From contig CAIRBD010000467.1 in the NCBI GenBank assembly GCA_903876745.1, forward strand, positions 1 through 36,188: a stretch of DNA of 36,188 bases, in the 5' to 3' direction. Both the position numbers and the translations under genes were made by a program. Origin of the DNA: an uncultured Gemmatimonadota bacterium. GTDB lineage: Bacteria > Gemmatimonadota > Gemmatimonadetes > Gemmatimonadales > Gemmatimonadaceae. The notes under the pieces were generated by a model. The model did no database searches and had not been told where the DNA came from. It saw nothing but the letters and a program-made list of their open reading frames with translations. Every line of letters begins with the position of its first letter. The stretch's first letter is position 1. Shown one piece after another: positions 22,615 to 31,819 of the stretch.

Positions 22615-25082
22615 CGCGCGCGGGCGAGGTCGAGCGTGGAGGCGCGTCGCGGCCCGGGGTACGGCACGGCATCGCCCTTGATGGAGCGCCAGAGGATGTG
22701 GTTGAACAACTCTTCGTCCGCGGCGTCCTCGATGCGGAGGTCGAGGCGGGCCGATTCGCGCGCCTCGCGCGTGCCGGCGGGATTCTTGTCGTCGAGCTTC
22801 GTGGAGGACGTGAGGTGGTCGTATGGCCGCAGGTCCGGCGCGGCACCGAAGACGTCGGTGATGGGGTGGCCGAAATGATCGAACTGCGAGAGCGTTCCGA
22901 GCTTGAGGACCCGTTCGATGGTCGCGATCACGTCGGTGGTATTGGCGAAGCGATGGTAGATGCCGGCCTTGTTCCAGGCGGACACTACGAACAACGGCGA
23001 CCGATGTGAATCCACGTGATCTGGGCCGTTTTGCGCGTCATCTTCAAGCACAAACACGACAGTATTGCGCCAGAATGGCGACTTAGACAGCCCTTCGATG
23101 ATGCGACCAAGCGCGAGGTCGTTGTCGGCGACCTGCGCGCGCGGCGTTGGCGCGCCGGCCCGCGCGCCCGACGTGTGGTCGTTCGGCAACCGCATGATCT
23201 GGAGCGCCGGCATCTCATTCGTCGCCGTGAACCGGGCGAGGTCGGCCAGCCAAACATCGGCGCGCTTCTGGTCGCGGATGTTGAGGTCGTAGGCCGGGAA
23301 CTCGGGATTGGTGTGGGCTCGAAGGAACGGCTTTGTGCCGCGGTACCCCAACGGCAGTGGATCGTCCGCGTCGGCGTTGGCCGGCATGACGAACTCCCCG
23401 TAGTTCCGGAAGGTGATCCCGGCCCGTTGCGCGAGGTTCCAGAGGTAGCCGTTCGCCGGCTCGCTCACGTCGTCATCGTCGGCCGGCAACTTGCCCCGAT
23501 TGGTGCCTTCCCAGTCATACGTGCGGCCGCGGCTCGAGTAGTTCGACGGCACGGTCTTCTGCAGATAGTCGGTGGTGTAGGCCGCCGTCGACCAGTTGTG
23601 CCCGTCGGGACTCACTTCGGCGTTCACGAAGAAGCGGTCGAAGATCCCGAAGCGTTCAGCGAGCGCGTGATGGTTGGGCGTCACGGCGCGCGGAAAGAAC
23701 GTGAGCGCGGTGTCGCCGTCCGCCTGCGTCAGATCGCCGAGCATCTGGTCGTAGGTGCGGTTTTCCTTGATGATGTAAATGACGTGTTCGAAGGGCGGCA
23801 GCTTGGGGTCGAGGCGCGCCTCGCCCCAGCGATTGGCGTGCGCGACACGCGCCGAGAGCGCATCGAGTTCCGCCCCGGAAGCGCGCGCGAGCGCCGACGT
23901 GACGACGCTGCCGGAGGTCTGACCGAGGGTGTACTGCTTCTGGTCGAAGCCGTCATCGGCGCGACCGCGGTTCGGCTGCGGGCCGGTGCGATTGGTGGTC
24001 GTCCCCTTACCCTTTCCTGTGAGTACGACGAGCGAGTCGCCGCGTGCGAACACGGCGGTGGGATACCACTGCGTGGGCACGCGTCCCTTCACGCGGTCGT
24101 CCCCCTGCGCGGTGGCGAGGCCCGAGGACGCCGGCGTGAGGTCGACGAGCGCGACGGCGTTGTTGTCGGCTTCGGCAATGAAGAGGCGGGTGCCGTCGGC
24201 GGAGAGCGCGAGCGCGTTGGGTGTGCTGCCCTCGCCCGGGCCGCCGGGCGGGGTATCGAGGATCTCGCTGATGACGCGGCGCTGCTTGGTGTCGACGACG
24301 GCCACGCGATCGGTGCTGCCCGAGGCGACGAAGAGGCGCGTGCCGCCGGCGTTCAGCAGCAGGGCCGAGGGATGCCGTCCCACGCGGATGCGCGTGGCGG
24401 CGACGAGCGCCGGAGCGCCGGGTGTGAACACCGACACGGTCGTGCCGCCCCACGCCGAGACGTACACGGCGCCAGACGCGGCGACGGCGACACCGTACGG
24501 CCAGCGCTCGGTGGCGAGGCGCTGCACGACGCGGCCGCTCGCGAGGTCGATGACGGCGAGCGAGTCGGCGAGGTTCTCGGCGACGTAGAGCAGTTTGCCG
24601 TCCGGAGACGGCGCGAGGCCACCCGGATAGCGCATGCCGCCGGTGCGGGGGTTCTTGATGCCGAGCACGAGACTGTCGGTGAGTGCGGCGCGGCCGTCCT
24701 TCCAGGCGTACCGGTAGACGACGTCCTGGTTGCCGCCTGAAGCGTAGAGCGTGCTGCCGTCGGGCGAGAAGGCGAGGCCGAGGAAGGCCGCGGCCTGCGG
24801 CAACGTCTGGGTGACGTGTCCCGTAGAGCGGTCGACGATCTGGACACCCTGCTCACGGTAACCGTTCAGGAGCACGGCGAGGTACCGGCCATCGGGTGAT
24901 GGCACCATGGCGAGCGGCATCGAGCCGAGCTCGGCCGCCGTTCCCGCCGGATCGAGCGTGCGGCCCGTGGGTAGCCGCGTGGCGTCGTCGAGCGACGCGG
25001 TGCCTGGGGTCGAGGGCGTCCCCTGGCGGCACGCTGCGAGTAGCAGGGTGGAGAGGACGAGTAAAGAGGCGGAACGGCGCAC
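22611..25082 (-). CDS. YncE-like beta-propeller / phosphoesterase lipoprotein
   Basis: The protein has 823 residues. I chose the GTG at 25082 because it follows CGAGG and yields a lipoprotein signal with lipobox LAAC (VRRSASLLVLSTLLLAAC). Residues about 45-400 form a YVTN/YncE-type propeller with repeats such as PDGRYLAVLLNG, SPDGSTLYASGG, SPDGKLLYVAENLADSLAV and SADGTRLFIAEADNNAVAL. The C-terminal domain (from about 430) is the phosphoesterase family that includes phospholipase C: EHVIYIIKENRTYDQMLGDL, AEVSPDGHNWSTAAYTTDY, LEDDAQNGPDHVDSHRSP. All metal-ligand motifs are present, so a phosphatase/phospholipase in the periplasm or on the surface is expected. It heads an operon with the flippase-like and SCP2-like genes. 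Confidence 0.9.
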   Translation of the reverse strand: MRRSASLLVLSTLLLAACRQGTPSTPGTASLDDATRLPTGRTLDPAGTAAELGSMPLAMVPSPDGRYLAVLLNGYREQGVQIVDRSTGHVTQTLPQAAAFLGLAFSPDGSTLYASGGNQDVVYRYAWKDGRAALTDSLVLGIKNPRTGGMRYPGGLAPSPDGKLLYVAENLADSLAVIDLASGRVVQRLATERWPYGVAVAASGAVYVSAWGGTTVSVFTPGAPALVAATRIRVGRHPSALLLNAGGTRLFVASGSTDRVAVVDTKQRRVISEILDTPPGGPGEGSTPNALALSADGTRLFIAEADNNAVALVDLTPASSGLATAQGDDRVKGRVPTQWYPTAVFARGDSLVVLTGKGKGTTTNRTGPQPNRGRADDGFDQKQYTLGQTSGSVVTSALARASGAELDALSARVAHANRWGEARLDPKLPPFEHVIYIIKENRTYDQMLGDLTQADGDTALTFFPRAVTPNHHALAERFGIFDRFFVNAEVSPDGHNWSTAAYTTDYLQKTVPSNYSSRGRTYDWEGTNRGKLPADDDDVSEPANGYLWNLAQRAGITFRNYGEFVMPANADADDPLPLGYRGTKPFLRAHTNPEFPAYDLNIRDQKRADVWLADLARFTATNEMPALQIMRLPNDHTSGARAGAPTPRAQVADNDLALGRIIEGLSKSPFWRNTVVFVLEDDAQNGPDHVDSHRSPLFVVSAWNKAGIYHRFANTTDVIATIERVLKLGTLSQFDHFGHPITDVFGAAPDLRPYDHLTSSTKLDDKNPAGTREARESARLDLRIEDAADEELFNHILWRSIKGDAVPYPGPRRASTLDLARAR

Positions 25083-25098
25083 GATGACCTCGGGGCAT

Positions 25099-25139
25099 TT
25101 GCCGGCGTGGGTGCGACCGGCTGGTAGAATCGCTATAAA
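25099..25139 (+). promoter_or_regulatory. Possible promoter of VPS10-type gene
   Basis: In the 124-base divergent region TTGCCG (25099-25104) is followed by TAGAAT (25125-25130, 20-base spacer) and TATAAA (25134-25139). Either hexamer could be a -10 box for the plus-strand gene; spacing is not ideal. Confidence 0.3.
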
Positions 25140-25206
25140 TGTAGGGCTCGGGCGCTGCCGGAACGACGGGGCGGCACGAGACGATCGCCCACCATGGAGG
25201 AAAGAC

Positions 25207-28200
25207 GTGAAAGTCCACGCCATCGTTCACCGCGTCATCGTGCCGGCACTCGCCAGTCTTGTGCTCGGCGCGTCGGCCATGGCCCAAACCATCGACACCG
25301 CAGCCTTTGCTGGCATGCGGTGGCGCGAGATCGGACCCTACCGCGGAGGCCGCTCTGTGGCCGTCGCGGGTTCGTCTGCGCGCATCAACGAGTACTACAT
25401 GGGCACGACCGGCGGCGGCGTGTTCAAGACCACCGACGGCGGTCTGAGCTGGCAGCCCGTGACCGACAAGTATTTCGGCGGGACGATCGGCGCGCTCGCG
25501 GTGAGCGCCTCGAATCCCGATATCGTGTGGGCGGCAGGCGGTGAGGGTGACATCCGCGGCAACGCGGCGCCTGGCGACGGCATCTGGGTGTCGAAGGACG
25601 CCGCGAAGACGTGGACGAAGATCGACTTTTTCGATCCGAAGAACCACGTGAAGAGCGTGAAGATCCATCCGACGAACCCCGACATCGTGTGGCTCGGTGT
25701 ACTCGGCCACGCATTCGGCACGAACGAGCAGCGCGGCGTGTTCAAGACGACGGACGGCGGCAAGACGTGGAAGAAAGTGCTCTATCGCAACGACGCGACC
25801 GGCGTCTCGGAACTCGTCCTCGACCCGAACGATCCGAACGTGCTGTACGCCGCGTTCTGGCACGCGTACCGCACACCGTGGTCGCTGAACTCGGGCGGCC
25901 CGGGCGGCGGCCTGTTCAAGAGCACCGACGGCGGCGACACGTGGAAGGAGATCACGGCGAGCGCGGGACTGCCGACCGGACTCTGGGGCAAGGTCGGGAT
26001 CGCCGTGTCGGCCGCGAAATCATCGCGGGTGTGGGCGCTCATCGAAGCCGATTCGGGCGGTGTGTATCGCTCCGACGATGCCGGCACGACGTGGACGCGC
26101 ACGAACAGCGAACGCAAGCTGAGGCAACGCGCGTGGTACTACTCGAAGATCGTCGCCGACCCGAAAGATTCGAACATCGTGTACGCGCTGAACGTGTCGT
26201 GGTTCCGGTCACGCGACGGCGGCAAGACGTTCCCGCAGAACATCCAGGTGCCGCACGGCGACAACCACGATCTGTGGATCGCGGCGAACGACCAGAACCG
26301 CATGGTACAGGCGAACGACGGCGGCGCCAACGTGTCGGTGAATGGCGGAAGGACCTGGACGGCGGAGAGTTTTGCCACGGCACAGTTCTATCACGTCACG
26401 ACGACGAACCACTTCCCCTACCAGATCTGCGGCGCGCAGCAGGACAACAGCACGCTCTGCGGTCCGAGCCGGAAGCCGGGAGGCATCACGATCAACGACT
26501 GGCTGGAGGCCGGCGGCGGCGAGTCGGGGTACATCGCGTCGAACCCGAAGAAGCCCGACATCGTGTTCGCCGGCAGCTACGGCGGCCTTCTCACGCGCAA
26601 GGACATGCGCACGGGGCTCACGCGTGACGTGAATTCGTGGCCCGACAACCCGATGGGCATCTCGTCGGAGGACATCAAGTACAAGTTCCAGTGGACGTTC
26701 CCGATCCTGTTCTCGCCGCACGATGCGAACACGATGTACGTGGGGGGCAGCAACGTCTTCGTGACGCACGACGAAGGGCAGAGCTACCAGACACTGAGCC
26801 CTGCGCTCGCGCGCAACGATCCCAAGACGCTGGGCGCCTCGGGCGGCCCGATCACGAAAGACCAGACGGGCGTGGAGACGTACGGGGTCGTCTTCACGAT
26901 CGCCGAGTCACCCGTAATGAAGGGCGTGATCTGGGCCGGTACGGATGACGGTCTCATCCACGTGACGAAGGACAACGGCAAGACGTGGAAGAACGTGACG
27001 CCGAAGGACATCGGCGACTTCACGCGCGTCTCGCTGATCGAGGCGGGCCATTTTGGCGCCGGCACGGCTTACGTCGCGGCCAATCGGTACCAGCAGGACG
27101 ACTTCACGCCCATCCTCTACAAGACGACGGATTACGGCGTGAACTGGACGAAGATCGTGAAGGGGATCCCGGCGACCGAGTTCACCAGAGCCATCCGCGA
27201 GGATCCGACGCGCAAGGGATTGCTGTACGCGGGCACCGAGCGCGGGGCGTGGGTGTCGTTCGACGACGGCGCCAACTGGCAGTCGTTGCGGATGAATCTG
27301 CCGATTGTGCCGGTACACGACATCACGATCAAGGACGGCGATCTCATCGTCGCGACGCACGGGCGGTCGTTCTACGTGATCGACGACCTGTCGCCGCTGC
27401 GCCAGGTGATGCCGACGACGCTCGCCAGGGATGCGCATCTGTACAAGCCGCGCGACACCTACCGCATCGATTGGGGCGGCGGTCGCGGGGCCGGCGGTGG
27501 TGGCCGCGGGGGCGCCGGCGGTGTGGGCGCCAATCCGCCGAGCGGCGTGATCGTGTACTACACGCTCAGCAAGCCCGGGCAGGACGTGTCGCTCGAGTTC
27601 CTCGACGCGAAGGGGCAGTTGATCAAGTCGTTCACGACGAAAGTGGATTCGTCGGCTCTGCCTGCCGTGGCGCCTGACGAAGAGGACGGCCCGCGTCGCG
27701 CGCCGCCGCCGCCGACGGTGCCGAACAAGGCGGGGCTCAACACGTTCGCGTGGAATCTGCGGTATCCCGATGCGACGGTGTTCCCAGGGCTCATCATGTG
27801 GGCTGGCGACACGCGCGGCCCGCTCGCGCCGGCGGGCACGTATTCGGTGCGGCTGCGCATCGGCGGCGGCGCGCCGCAGACACAGGCGTTCAAACTGCTC
27901 AATGACCCGCGCAGCGACGCGACGGCCGCCGATCAGCTCGCGCAGTTCGAGTTCCTCATCAAGCTGCGTGACAAGGTCTCGGAAGCGAACGATGCCGTCA
28001 TCTCGATGCGCCACGTGAAGAGCGAGGTGGACGACCGACTGAAGAAGGCGCCGTCGGATGCCGTGAAGGGTGAGCTGACCGCGGCTGGCGCGCCGATGAA
28101 GACGACCATCACGGGCGTCGAAGCCGAGGTGTACCAGATCAAGAACCAGAGCGGGCAGGACCCGCTCAACTACCCGATCAAGCTGAACAACAAGCTCGCG

Positions 28201-28407
28201 GCGCTGATGGGGAGCGTCGGTTCGGCGCCGGGACGGCCCACCGCGCAGGCGATGGCCGTGTACGCCGAGCTGCTTGGCAAGCTCGACGTGCAGACGACGA
28301 AGATGAAGAAGATCTACGCCACCGATCTCGCCAAGTACAACGAGCTGCTCAAGAAGCACGGCTTGCCCGCCATCGACACGAAGCCGAAGCCCAAGATCGC
28401 GGCGTGA
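25207..28407 (+). CDS. Exported VPS10/sortilin-type propeller protein
   Basis: The protein has 1066 residues. The GTG at 25207 follows GGAGGA and gives a signal peptide (VHRVIVPALASLVLGASAMA). The large N-terminal part is a BNR/Asp-box propeller typical of bacterial sortilin-like (VPS10) proteins: IGPYRGGRSVAV at the start, then KTTDGGLSW, STDGGDTWKE, SDDAGTTWTR, SRDGGKTFPQ, VTKDNGKTWKN and FDDGANWQSL. A glycine-rich linker (about 757-777) leads to a beta domain (FAWNLRYPDATVFPGLIMW) and a helical C-terminus. Such proteins are abundant in Gemmatimonadota and are often annotated as glycosyl hydrolases, though the fold alone does not show an activity. Its stop overlaps the GNAT start (GTGA). 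Function unknown; probably binds or cleaves a polymer outside the cytoplasm. Confidence 0.88.
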   Translation: MKVHAIVHRVIVPALASLVLGASAMAQTIDTAAFAGMRWREIGPYRGGRSVAVAGSSARINEYYMGTTGGGVFKTTDGGLSWQPVTDKYFGGTIGALAVSASNPDIVWAAGGEGDIRGNAAPGDGIWVSKDAAKTWTKIDFFDPKNHVKSVKIHPTNPDIVWLGVLGHAFGTNEQRGVFKTTDGGKTWKKVLYRNDATGVSELVLDPNDPNVLYAAFWHAYRTPWSLNSGGPGGGLFKSTDGGDTWKEITASAGLPTGLWGKVGIAVSAAKSSRVWALIEADSGGVYRSDDAGTTWTRTNSERKLRQRAWYYSKIVADPKDSNIVYALNVSWFRSRDGGKTFPQNIQVPHGDNHDLWIAANDQNRMVQANDGGANVSVNGGRTWTAESFATAQFYHVTTTNHFPYQICGAQQDNSTLCGPSRKPGGITINDWLEAGGGESGYIASNPKKPDIVFAGSYGGLLTRKDMRTGLTRDVNSWPDNPMGISSEDIKYKFQWTFPILFSPHDANTMYVGGSNVFVTHDEGQSYQTLSPALARNDPKTLGASGGPITKDQTGVETYGVVFTIAESPVMKGVIWAGTDDGLIHVTKDNGKTWKNVTPKDIGDFTRVSLIEAGHFGAGTAYVAANRYQQDDFTPILYKTTDYGVNWTKIVKGIPATEFTRAIREDPTRKGLLYAGTERGAWVSFDDGANWQSLRMNLPIVPVHDITIKDGDLIVATHGRSFYVIDDLSPLRQVMPTTLARDAHLYKPRDTYRIDWGGGRGAGGGGRGGAGGVGANPPSGVIVYYTLSKPGQDVSLEFLDAKGQLIKSFTTKVDSSALPAVAPDEEDGPRRAPPPPTVPNKAGLNTFAWNLRYPDATVFPGLIMWAGDTRGPLAPAGTYSVRLRIGGGAPQTQAFKLLNDPRSDATAADQLAQFEFLIKLRDKVSEANDAVISMRHVKSEVDDRLKKAPSDAVKGELTAAGAPMKTTITGVEAEVYQIKNQSGQDPLNYPIKLNNKLAALMGSVGSAPGRPTAQAMAVYAELLGKLDVQTTKMKKIYATDLAKYNELLKKHGLPAIDTKPKPKIAA

Positions 28408-28928
28408 CCGGCCGTACGCGCGACGCCGAGGCGCGCGATCACGCGGCGGTGCTGGCGCTGAACAACGGCGCCACACCGCACGTGAACGCGCTCTCGGCGG
28501 AGCCGTTCGACTGGTTGGTACGGCACGCGGAGTGGTTCCGCGTGTGGGAGGACGAAGCCGGCATCGCCGGCTTCGCTCTCGTGCTCCGGTCCGGGCTCGA
28601 CTACTGGAGCGAGAACTACAAGTGGTTCAGCGGGCGCTACGACTCGTTCCTGTATCTGGATCGCATCGTCGTGGCCGAGCGCGCGAGAGGGCGCGGCGTG
28701 GGCCGCGCCCTCTATGACGATCTGGCGTCGTTTGCCGCTGCGCGGTGGCCGCGGATCACCATCGAAGTGAACCTGCGGCCGCCGAATCCCGGGTCTGTCG
28801 CGTTTCACGAACGCATCGGATTCCAGCGTGTGGGCGTCCGCGAATACGATGACGGGGTGAGCGCCGTGCTGATGATGACGCGCGAGGTGCCTACTTCACC
28901 GTCTTCCGAGCGCTCCGGTCAGGCTTGA
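28404..28928 (+). CDS. GNAT-family N-acetyltransferase
   Basis: The protein has 174 residues from the GTG at 28404, overlapping the upstream stop. The acetyl-CoA site is LYLDRIVVAERARGRGVGRALYDDL (strand 4 and the RxxGxG/A loop), followed by PRITIEVNLRPPNPGSVAFHERIGF (strand 5 and the helix that closes the fold). The substrate of this GNAT is not evident. Translational coupling to a secreted propeller protein is odd and may only reflect compact packing. Its last 38 bases overlap the end of the convergent lipoprotein gene. Confidence 0.88.
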   Translation: MTGRTRDAEARDHAAVLALNNGATPHVNALSAEPFDWLVRHAEWFRVWEDEAGIAGFALVLRSGLDYWSENYKWFSGRYDSFLYLDRIVVAERARGRGVGRALYDDLASFAAARWPRITIEVNLRPPNPGSVAFHERIGFQRVGVREYDDGVSAVLMMTREVPTSPSSERSGQA

Positions 28929-29490
28929 GTTCGTCGCGGAAGATCGTCCATTCGGTCGGTGGGGCATGGACGCGCCACACCGTGACGAAGCGCCCCGCCT
29001 CCTTCACGACCTGCCCGCCCTCGCGCTTCGTCTCGATCGTGTACGTGCCCGAATCGATCACGGTCGAATCCGTCCAGTTGGCGTGCATCGACTTGGTGGT
29101 GCGAACGAACTCACCCAAGGACTTCTGTTTCGCGAACTCGACGAGTGCTGCCGAGATATCCTTCGAGCCGCGGACGGTGGAGTCCTGCAGAACGAGTTCT
29201 GCCTGCGGATGATACTGGAGCATCACGTTGCGCTGATCCTTGAACGCCATCATCGCGCCGAGCAGCGCGAAGTTCTGCATGGCGTGGAAACGCAGTGAAT
29301 CGTCGAGTGTCCATCCCGGCAGGATCACCGGCTTCTTGGCGGTGTCGCTCGGCAGGATGGGAGGGCCCACGTTGACGACCGCAGGCAGGTTGGGGTCCAC
29401 CTTCCGCTGCTGGTCGGCATTCTTGGAACAGGCGGCGGTACAGCACAGGATGGAGAGAACCACCCCGCGCAGGCGAGATTTGGTGCGCAT
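28891..29490 (-). CDS. Lipoprotein with NTF2-like (SnoaL/DUF4440) domain
   Basis: The protein has 199 residues. The ATG at 29490 is preceded by GAGGAG and gives a lipoprotein signal (MRTKSRLRGVVLSILCCTAAC). From about residue 55 the protein shows the cone-shaped NTF2-like pattern: helices DSLRFHAMQNFALLGAMMAF, then FKDQRNVMLQYHPQAELVLQ, VRGSKDISAALVEFAKQK and the strands DSGTYTIETKREGGQVVKEAGRF is their span, ending VWRVHAPPTEWTIFRDE. Such domains serve as enzymes or binding modules; no function is assigned. The 3' end overlaps the convergent GNAT gene by 38 bases. Confidence 0.75.
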   Translation of the reverse strand: MRTKSRLRGVVLSILCCTAACSKNADQQRKVDPNLPAVVNVGPPILPSDTAKKPVILPGWTLDDSLRFHAMQNFALLGAMMAFKDQRNVMLQYHPQAELVLQDSTVRGSKDISAALVEFAKQKSLGEFVRTTKSMHANWTDSTVIDSGTYTIETKREGGQVVKEAGRFVTVWRVHAPPTEWTIFRDELKPDRSARKTVK

Positions 29491-29573
29491 TGCTCCTCTG
29501 CGAGTGAATAGGGATGTCCGTCCGGCCGTGGACGGCATCCGCAATTTAGCGGCTCGTCAAGCCGTCCTGTGGA

Positions 29574-30482
29574 TCAAATCGCTCCAGGGAATCCGCGGTC
29601 GACGGCGATGCCCATCGCGTGATACCCCTTGTCCACATACATCGTGGAACCGGTGATCCCGCTGGCCATCGGCGAGCAAATGAAGGTCGCGGCCGCCCCG
29701 ACTTCTTCGGGGGTGAGCGGCGCCTTGAGCGGCGAGTTGGCCGAGTAGTAGTCGACCAATATCTCGACGATGCCGACAGCGCTCGCGGCGCGCGAGGCAT
29801 AGGGACCCGCGCTGATCGTGTTCAGGCGCAGCCCGTACCGGCGTCCCACTTCGTACGCGAGGATGCGCGTGTCGCTTTCCAGCGCCGCCTTGGCCGACGA
29901 CATGCCGCCTCCGTAGCCCGGCACGGCGCGCTCAGCGGCCAGATACGACAGCGACACGAACGCGCCCTCGGCACGCATGATCGGCGCGAGATGCCGCACC
30001 ATGGAGATCATCGAGTAGGCGCTCACACTGAGTGCGGCGAGATATCCGGCGCGGCTCACCTCGATCAACGGCTTCTTCACCTCGGGGCCGTTGGCGAGCG
30101 AGTGCACGACGATGTCGATGGGCTTCTCGCCGAAGTCGGCGACGAGCGCGTTCCGCAGCCCTTCGAGCGTGAAATCGTCGAGGTCGCGGTAGCGCTTGTT
30201 CTCGCGCACCTCGGCGGGGACGTCGGCGAGCGTGTCGTACGCGGCGTCGAGCGGATAGATCTTCTCGAACTGCAGGAGCGAGCCGTCGGCCATGCGGCGC
30301 GACTCGTCCATCTTCCCACGGTCGATGAGGTTGCGGAGGATGTTGAGTGCCGGTGGCCAGGTGCCGACGCAGACCGAGGCGCCAGCCTCGGCCAGACACT
30401 TGGCGATGGCAAAGCCGAATCCGCCGTCGTCGGCGACGCCGGCTACGAGGGCACGCTTGCCCGTGAGGTCGATGTTGAGCAT
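29574..30482 (-). CDS. fabI: Enoyl-ACP reductase, long (plant/chlamydial-like) FabI
   Basis: The protein has 302 residues, longer than the roughly 260 of typical FabI. It carries out the last step of fatty-acid chain elongation, reducing enoyl-ACP with NAD(P)H. Seen: NAD-binding start LTGKRALVAGVADDGGFGFAIAK, WPPALNILRNLIDRGKMDESRR in an insertion as found in plant and chlamydial enzymes, DIVVHSLANGPEVKKPL, and the active site SYLAAERAVPGYGGGMSSAKAAL (Tyr and the Lys six residues on, with the AALESDTR helix). NTISAGPYASRAASAVG and TGSTMYVDKGYHAMG close the fold. ATG at 30482. A GTGATATCAC palindrome lies four bases upstream. Confidence 0.93.
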   Translation of the reverse strand: MLNIDLTGKRALVAGVADDGGFGFAIAKCLAEAGASVCVGTWPPALNILRNLIDRGKMDESRRMADGSLLQFEKIYPLDAAYDTLADVPAEVRENKRYRDLDDFTLEGLRNALVADFGEKPIDIVVHSLANGPEVKKPLIEVSRAGYLAALSVSAYSMISMVRHLAPIMRAEGAFVSLSYLAAERAVPGYGGGMSSAKAALESDTRILAYEVGRRYGLRLNTISAGPYASRAASAVGIVEILVDYYSANSPLKAPLTPEEVGAAATFICSPMASGITGSTMYVDKGYHAMGIAVDRGFPGAI

Positions 30483-30485
30483 CCC

Positions 30486-30495
30486 GTGATATCAC
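30486..30495. promoter_or_regulatory. Palindrome before fabI
   Basis: GTGATATCAC is a perfect ten-base palindrome, four bases upstream of the fabI start. In the 83-base divergent region it may be a repressor site or part of a -10 box. Function unproven. Confidence 0.25.
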
Positions 30496-30565
30496 TAGCC
30501 GGCGGCACAGGGGCAAGTGGGGCCGGGACCTTTCGCACGGGAGACCCGGCAGGCAATCTCCACAC

Positions 30566-31804
30566 GTGAGCAAACGCAGGAGACTGGTTCAACGACCAGC
30601 GCCGGACCCGGCGGCGCTATCCGTGCCGCCGCCGCCGCCGGTCCTGGCGCCGGGGGGCGGTCCGTCGTTCGCCCGGGCGCTCTGGCGCGTCACGTCGGCG
30701 CGCGTGACTGCGGGGAACCGTGTCACGCTGCTCCCGGACAGCCGCGCGACGTTCGACGAGATGATCCGCCTGATCGACGGCGCCCGCCACTCGGTGGATC
30801 TGGAGAGCTACATCTTCCGACCGGATTCCACGGGCCGTCGTTTTTGCGACGCGCTCTGCTCGGCGGCCGCACGCGGAGTCCGTGTTCGACTGCTGCTCGA
30901 CTGGGTGGGGCGGCTTGGAACACCGCTGTCATTCTTCGCGCCGATCACGGTGCAGGGCGGCCAGGTCCGGGTGTTCAACCGGCCGGGTTGGCGGGCGTGG
31001 TTCGGGCTGCTCCCGCGCGACCATCGCAAACTGCTGGTGGTCGATGGGACGGCCGCAGTGACCGGCGGCATCGGCATCGGTGACGAGTGGCGCTACGGTC
31101 TGCTGCGCAGGCGCCGGCAGCCCTGGCGCGACACCTGTGTGCTCATCGAAGGGGCGGCGGCGCGCGATCTGGCGGCGGCGTTCCGGAAGACCTGGGCCAT
31201 CGCGGGGGGTGAGAAACGTCCACGCCGGGCGGCACGCAAGATCGCGCCTGGCACCACGGGTGGGGAGCTCGATCCGGCAACGGCCGCGCCGTCGCTCGTG
31301 GGCATCGTGGAAGGCGTTCCCGGACGCCTGCGGGTGGGCCGTTCCCTGCACTTGCAGGCCGCCGCCGCGCAGCGCTCCATCTGGATCGCCAGCGCGTACT
31401 TCGTGCCGTCGTTCGCGGAGGTGGAGGCCCTCACGGGTGCGGCGCAGGACGGCGTGGACGTGCGCCTGCTCGTGCCGAGCAAGTACGACCACGTGGGCCT
31501 GCACTGGCTCACCTGGCGCTACTACGACCGGCTGCTGCGCAACAAGGTGCGCATCTGGGAGTGGGGTGGTGAGATGATGCACGCCAAGACGACGGTGATC
31601 GACGGCCGGTGGACACGCGTCGGGTCGACCGATTTCAATCCACTCGGCGTGTCGCTCAACTACGAACTCGACGCGATGATCGAGGATCCGGTCATCGGCG
31701 CGGCGGCCGAGGCGATGTTCATCGCCGACCTCGCACGGTCGCGCGAGGTGCGGCGCAAGCGCCGCGGGAGCGTCGTCACCGCGCAGGGACCAGCCGGCGC
31801 GTAG
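30566..31804 (+). CDS. PLD-family cardiolipin-synthase-like protein
   Basis: The protein has 412 residues from the GTG at 30566. Two HKD motifs are complete: DHRKLLVVDGTAAVTGGIG (His about 153) and MHAKTTVIDGRWTRVGSTD followed by FNPLGVSLNYELD (His about 338). This is the two-domain phospholipase D fold of bacterial cardiolipin synthases (ClsB-like). No N-terminal transmembrane segments are present, only a basic, proline-rich start, so it would attach peripherally to the membrane. It is divergent from fabI, placing two lipid enzymes side by side. An alternative is another PLD-type phosphatidyltransferase. Confidence 0.87.
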   Translation: MSKRRRLVQRPAPDPAALSVPPPPPVLAPGGGPSFARALWRVTSARVTAGNRVTLLPDSRATFDEMIRLIDGARHSVDLESYIFRPDSTGRRFCDALCSAAARGVRVRLLLDWVGRLGTPLSFFAPITVQGGQVRVFNRPGWRAWFGLLPRDHRKLLVVDGTAAVTGGIGIGDEWRYGLLRRRRQPWRDTCVLIEGAAARDLAAAFRKTWAIAGGEKRPRRAARKIAPGTTGGELDPATAAPSLVGIVEGVPGRLRVGRSLHLQAAAAQRSIWIASAYFVPSFAEVEALTGAAQDGVDVRLLVPSKYDHVGLHWLTWRYYDRLLRNKVRIWEWGGEMMHAKTTVIDGRWTRVGSTDFNPLGVSLNYELDAMIEDPVIGAAAEAMFIADLARSREVRRKRRGSVVTAQGPAGA

Positions 31805-31819
31805 CCCGCGCCGGCTGCC

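Noticed and set aside
26908-28476. 522-codon minus-strand frame within the VPS10-type gene
   Set aside because: Arginine/leucine/histidine-rich shadow of a well supported gene; no domain seen.
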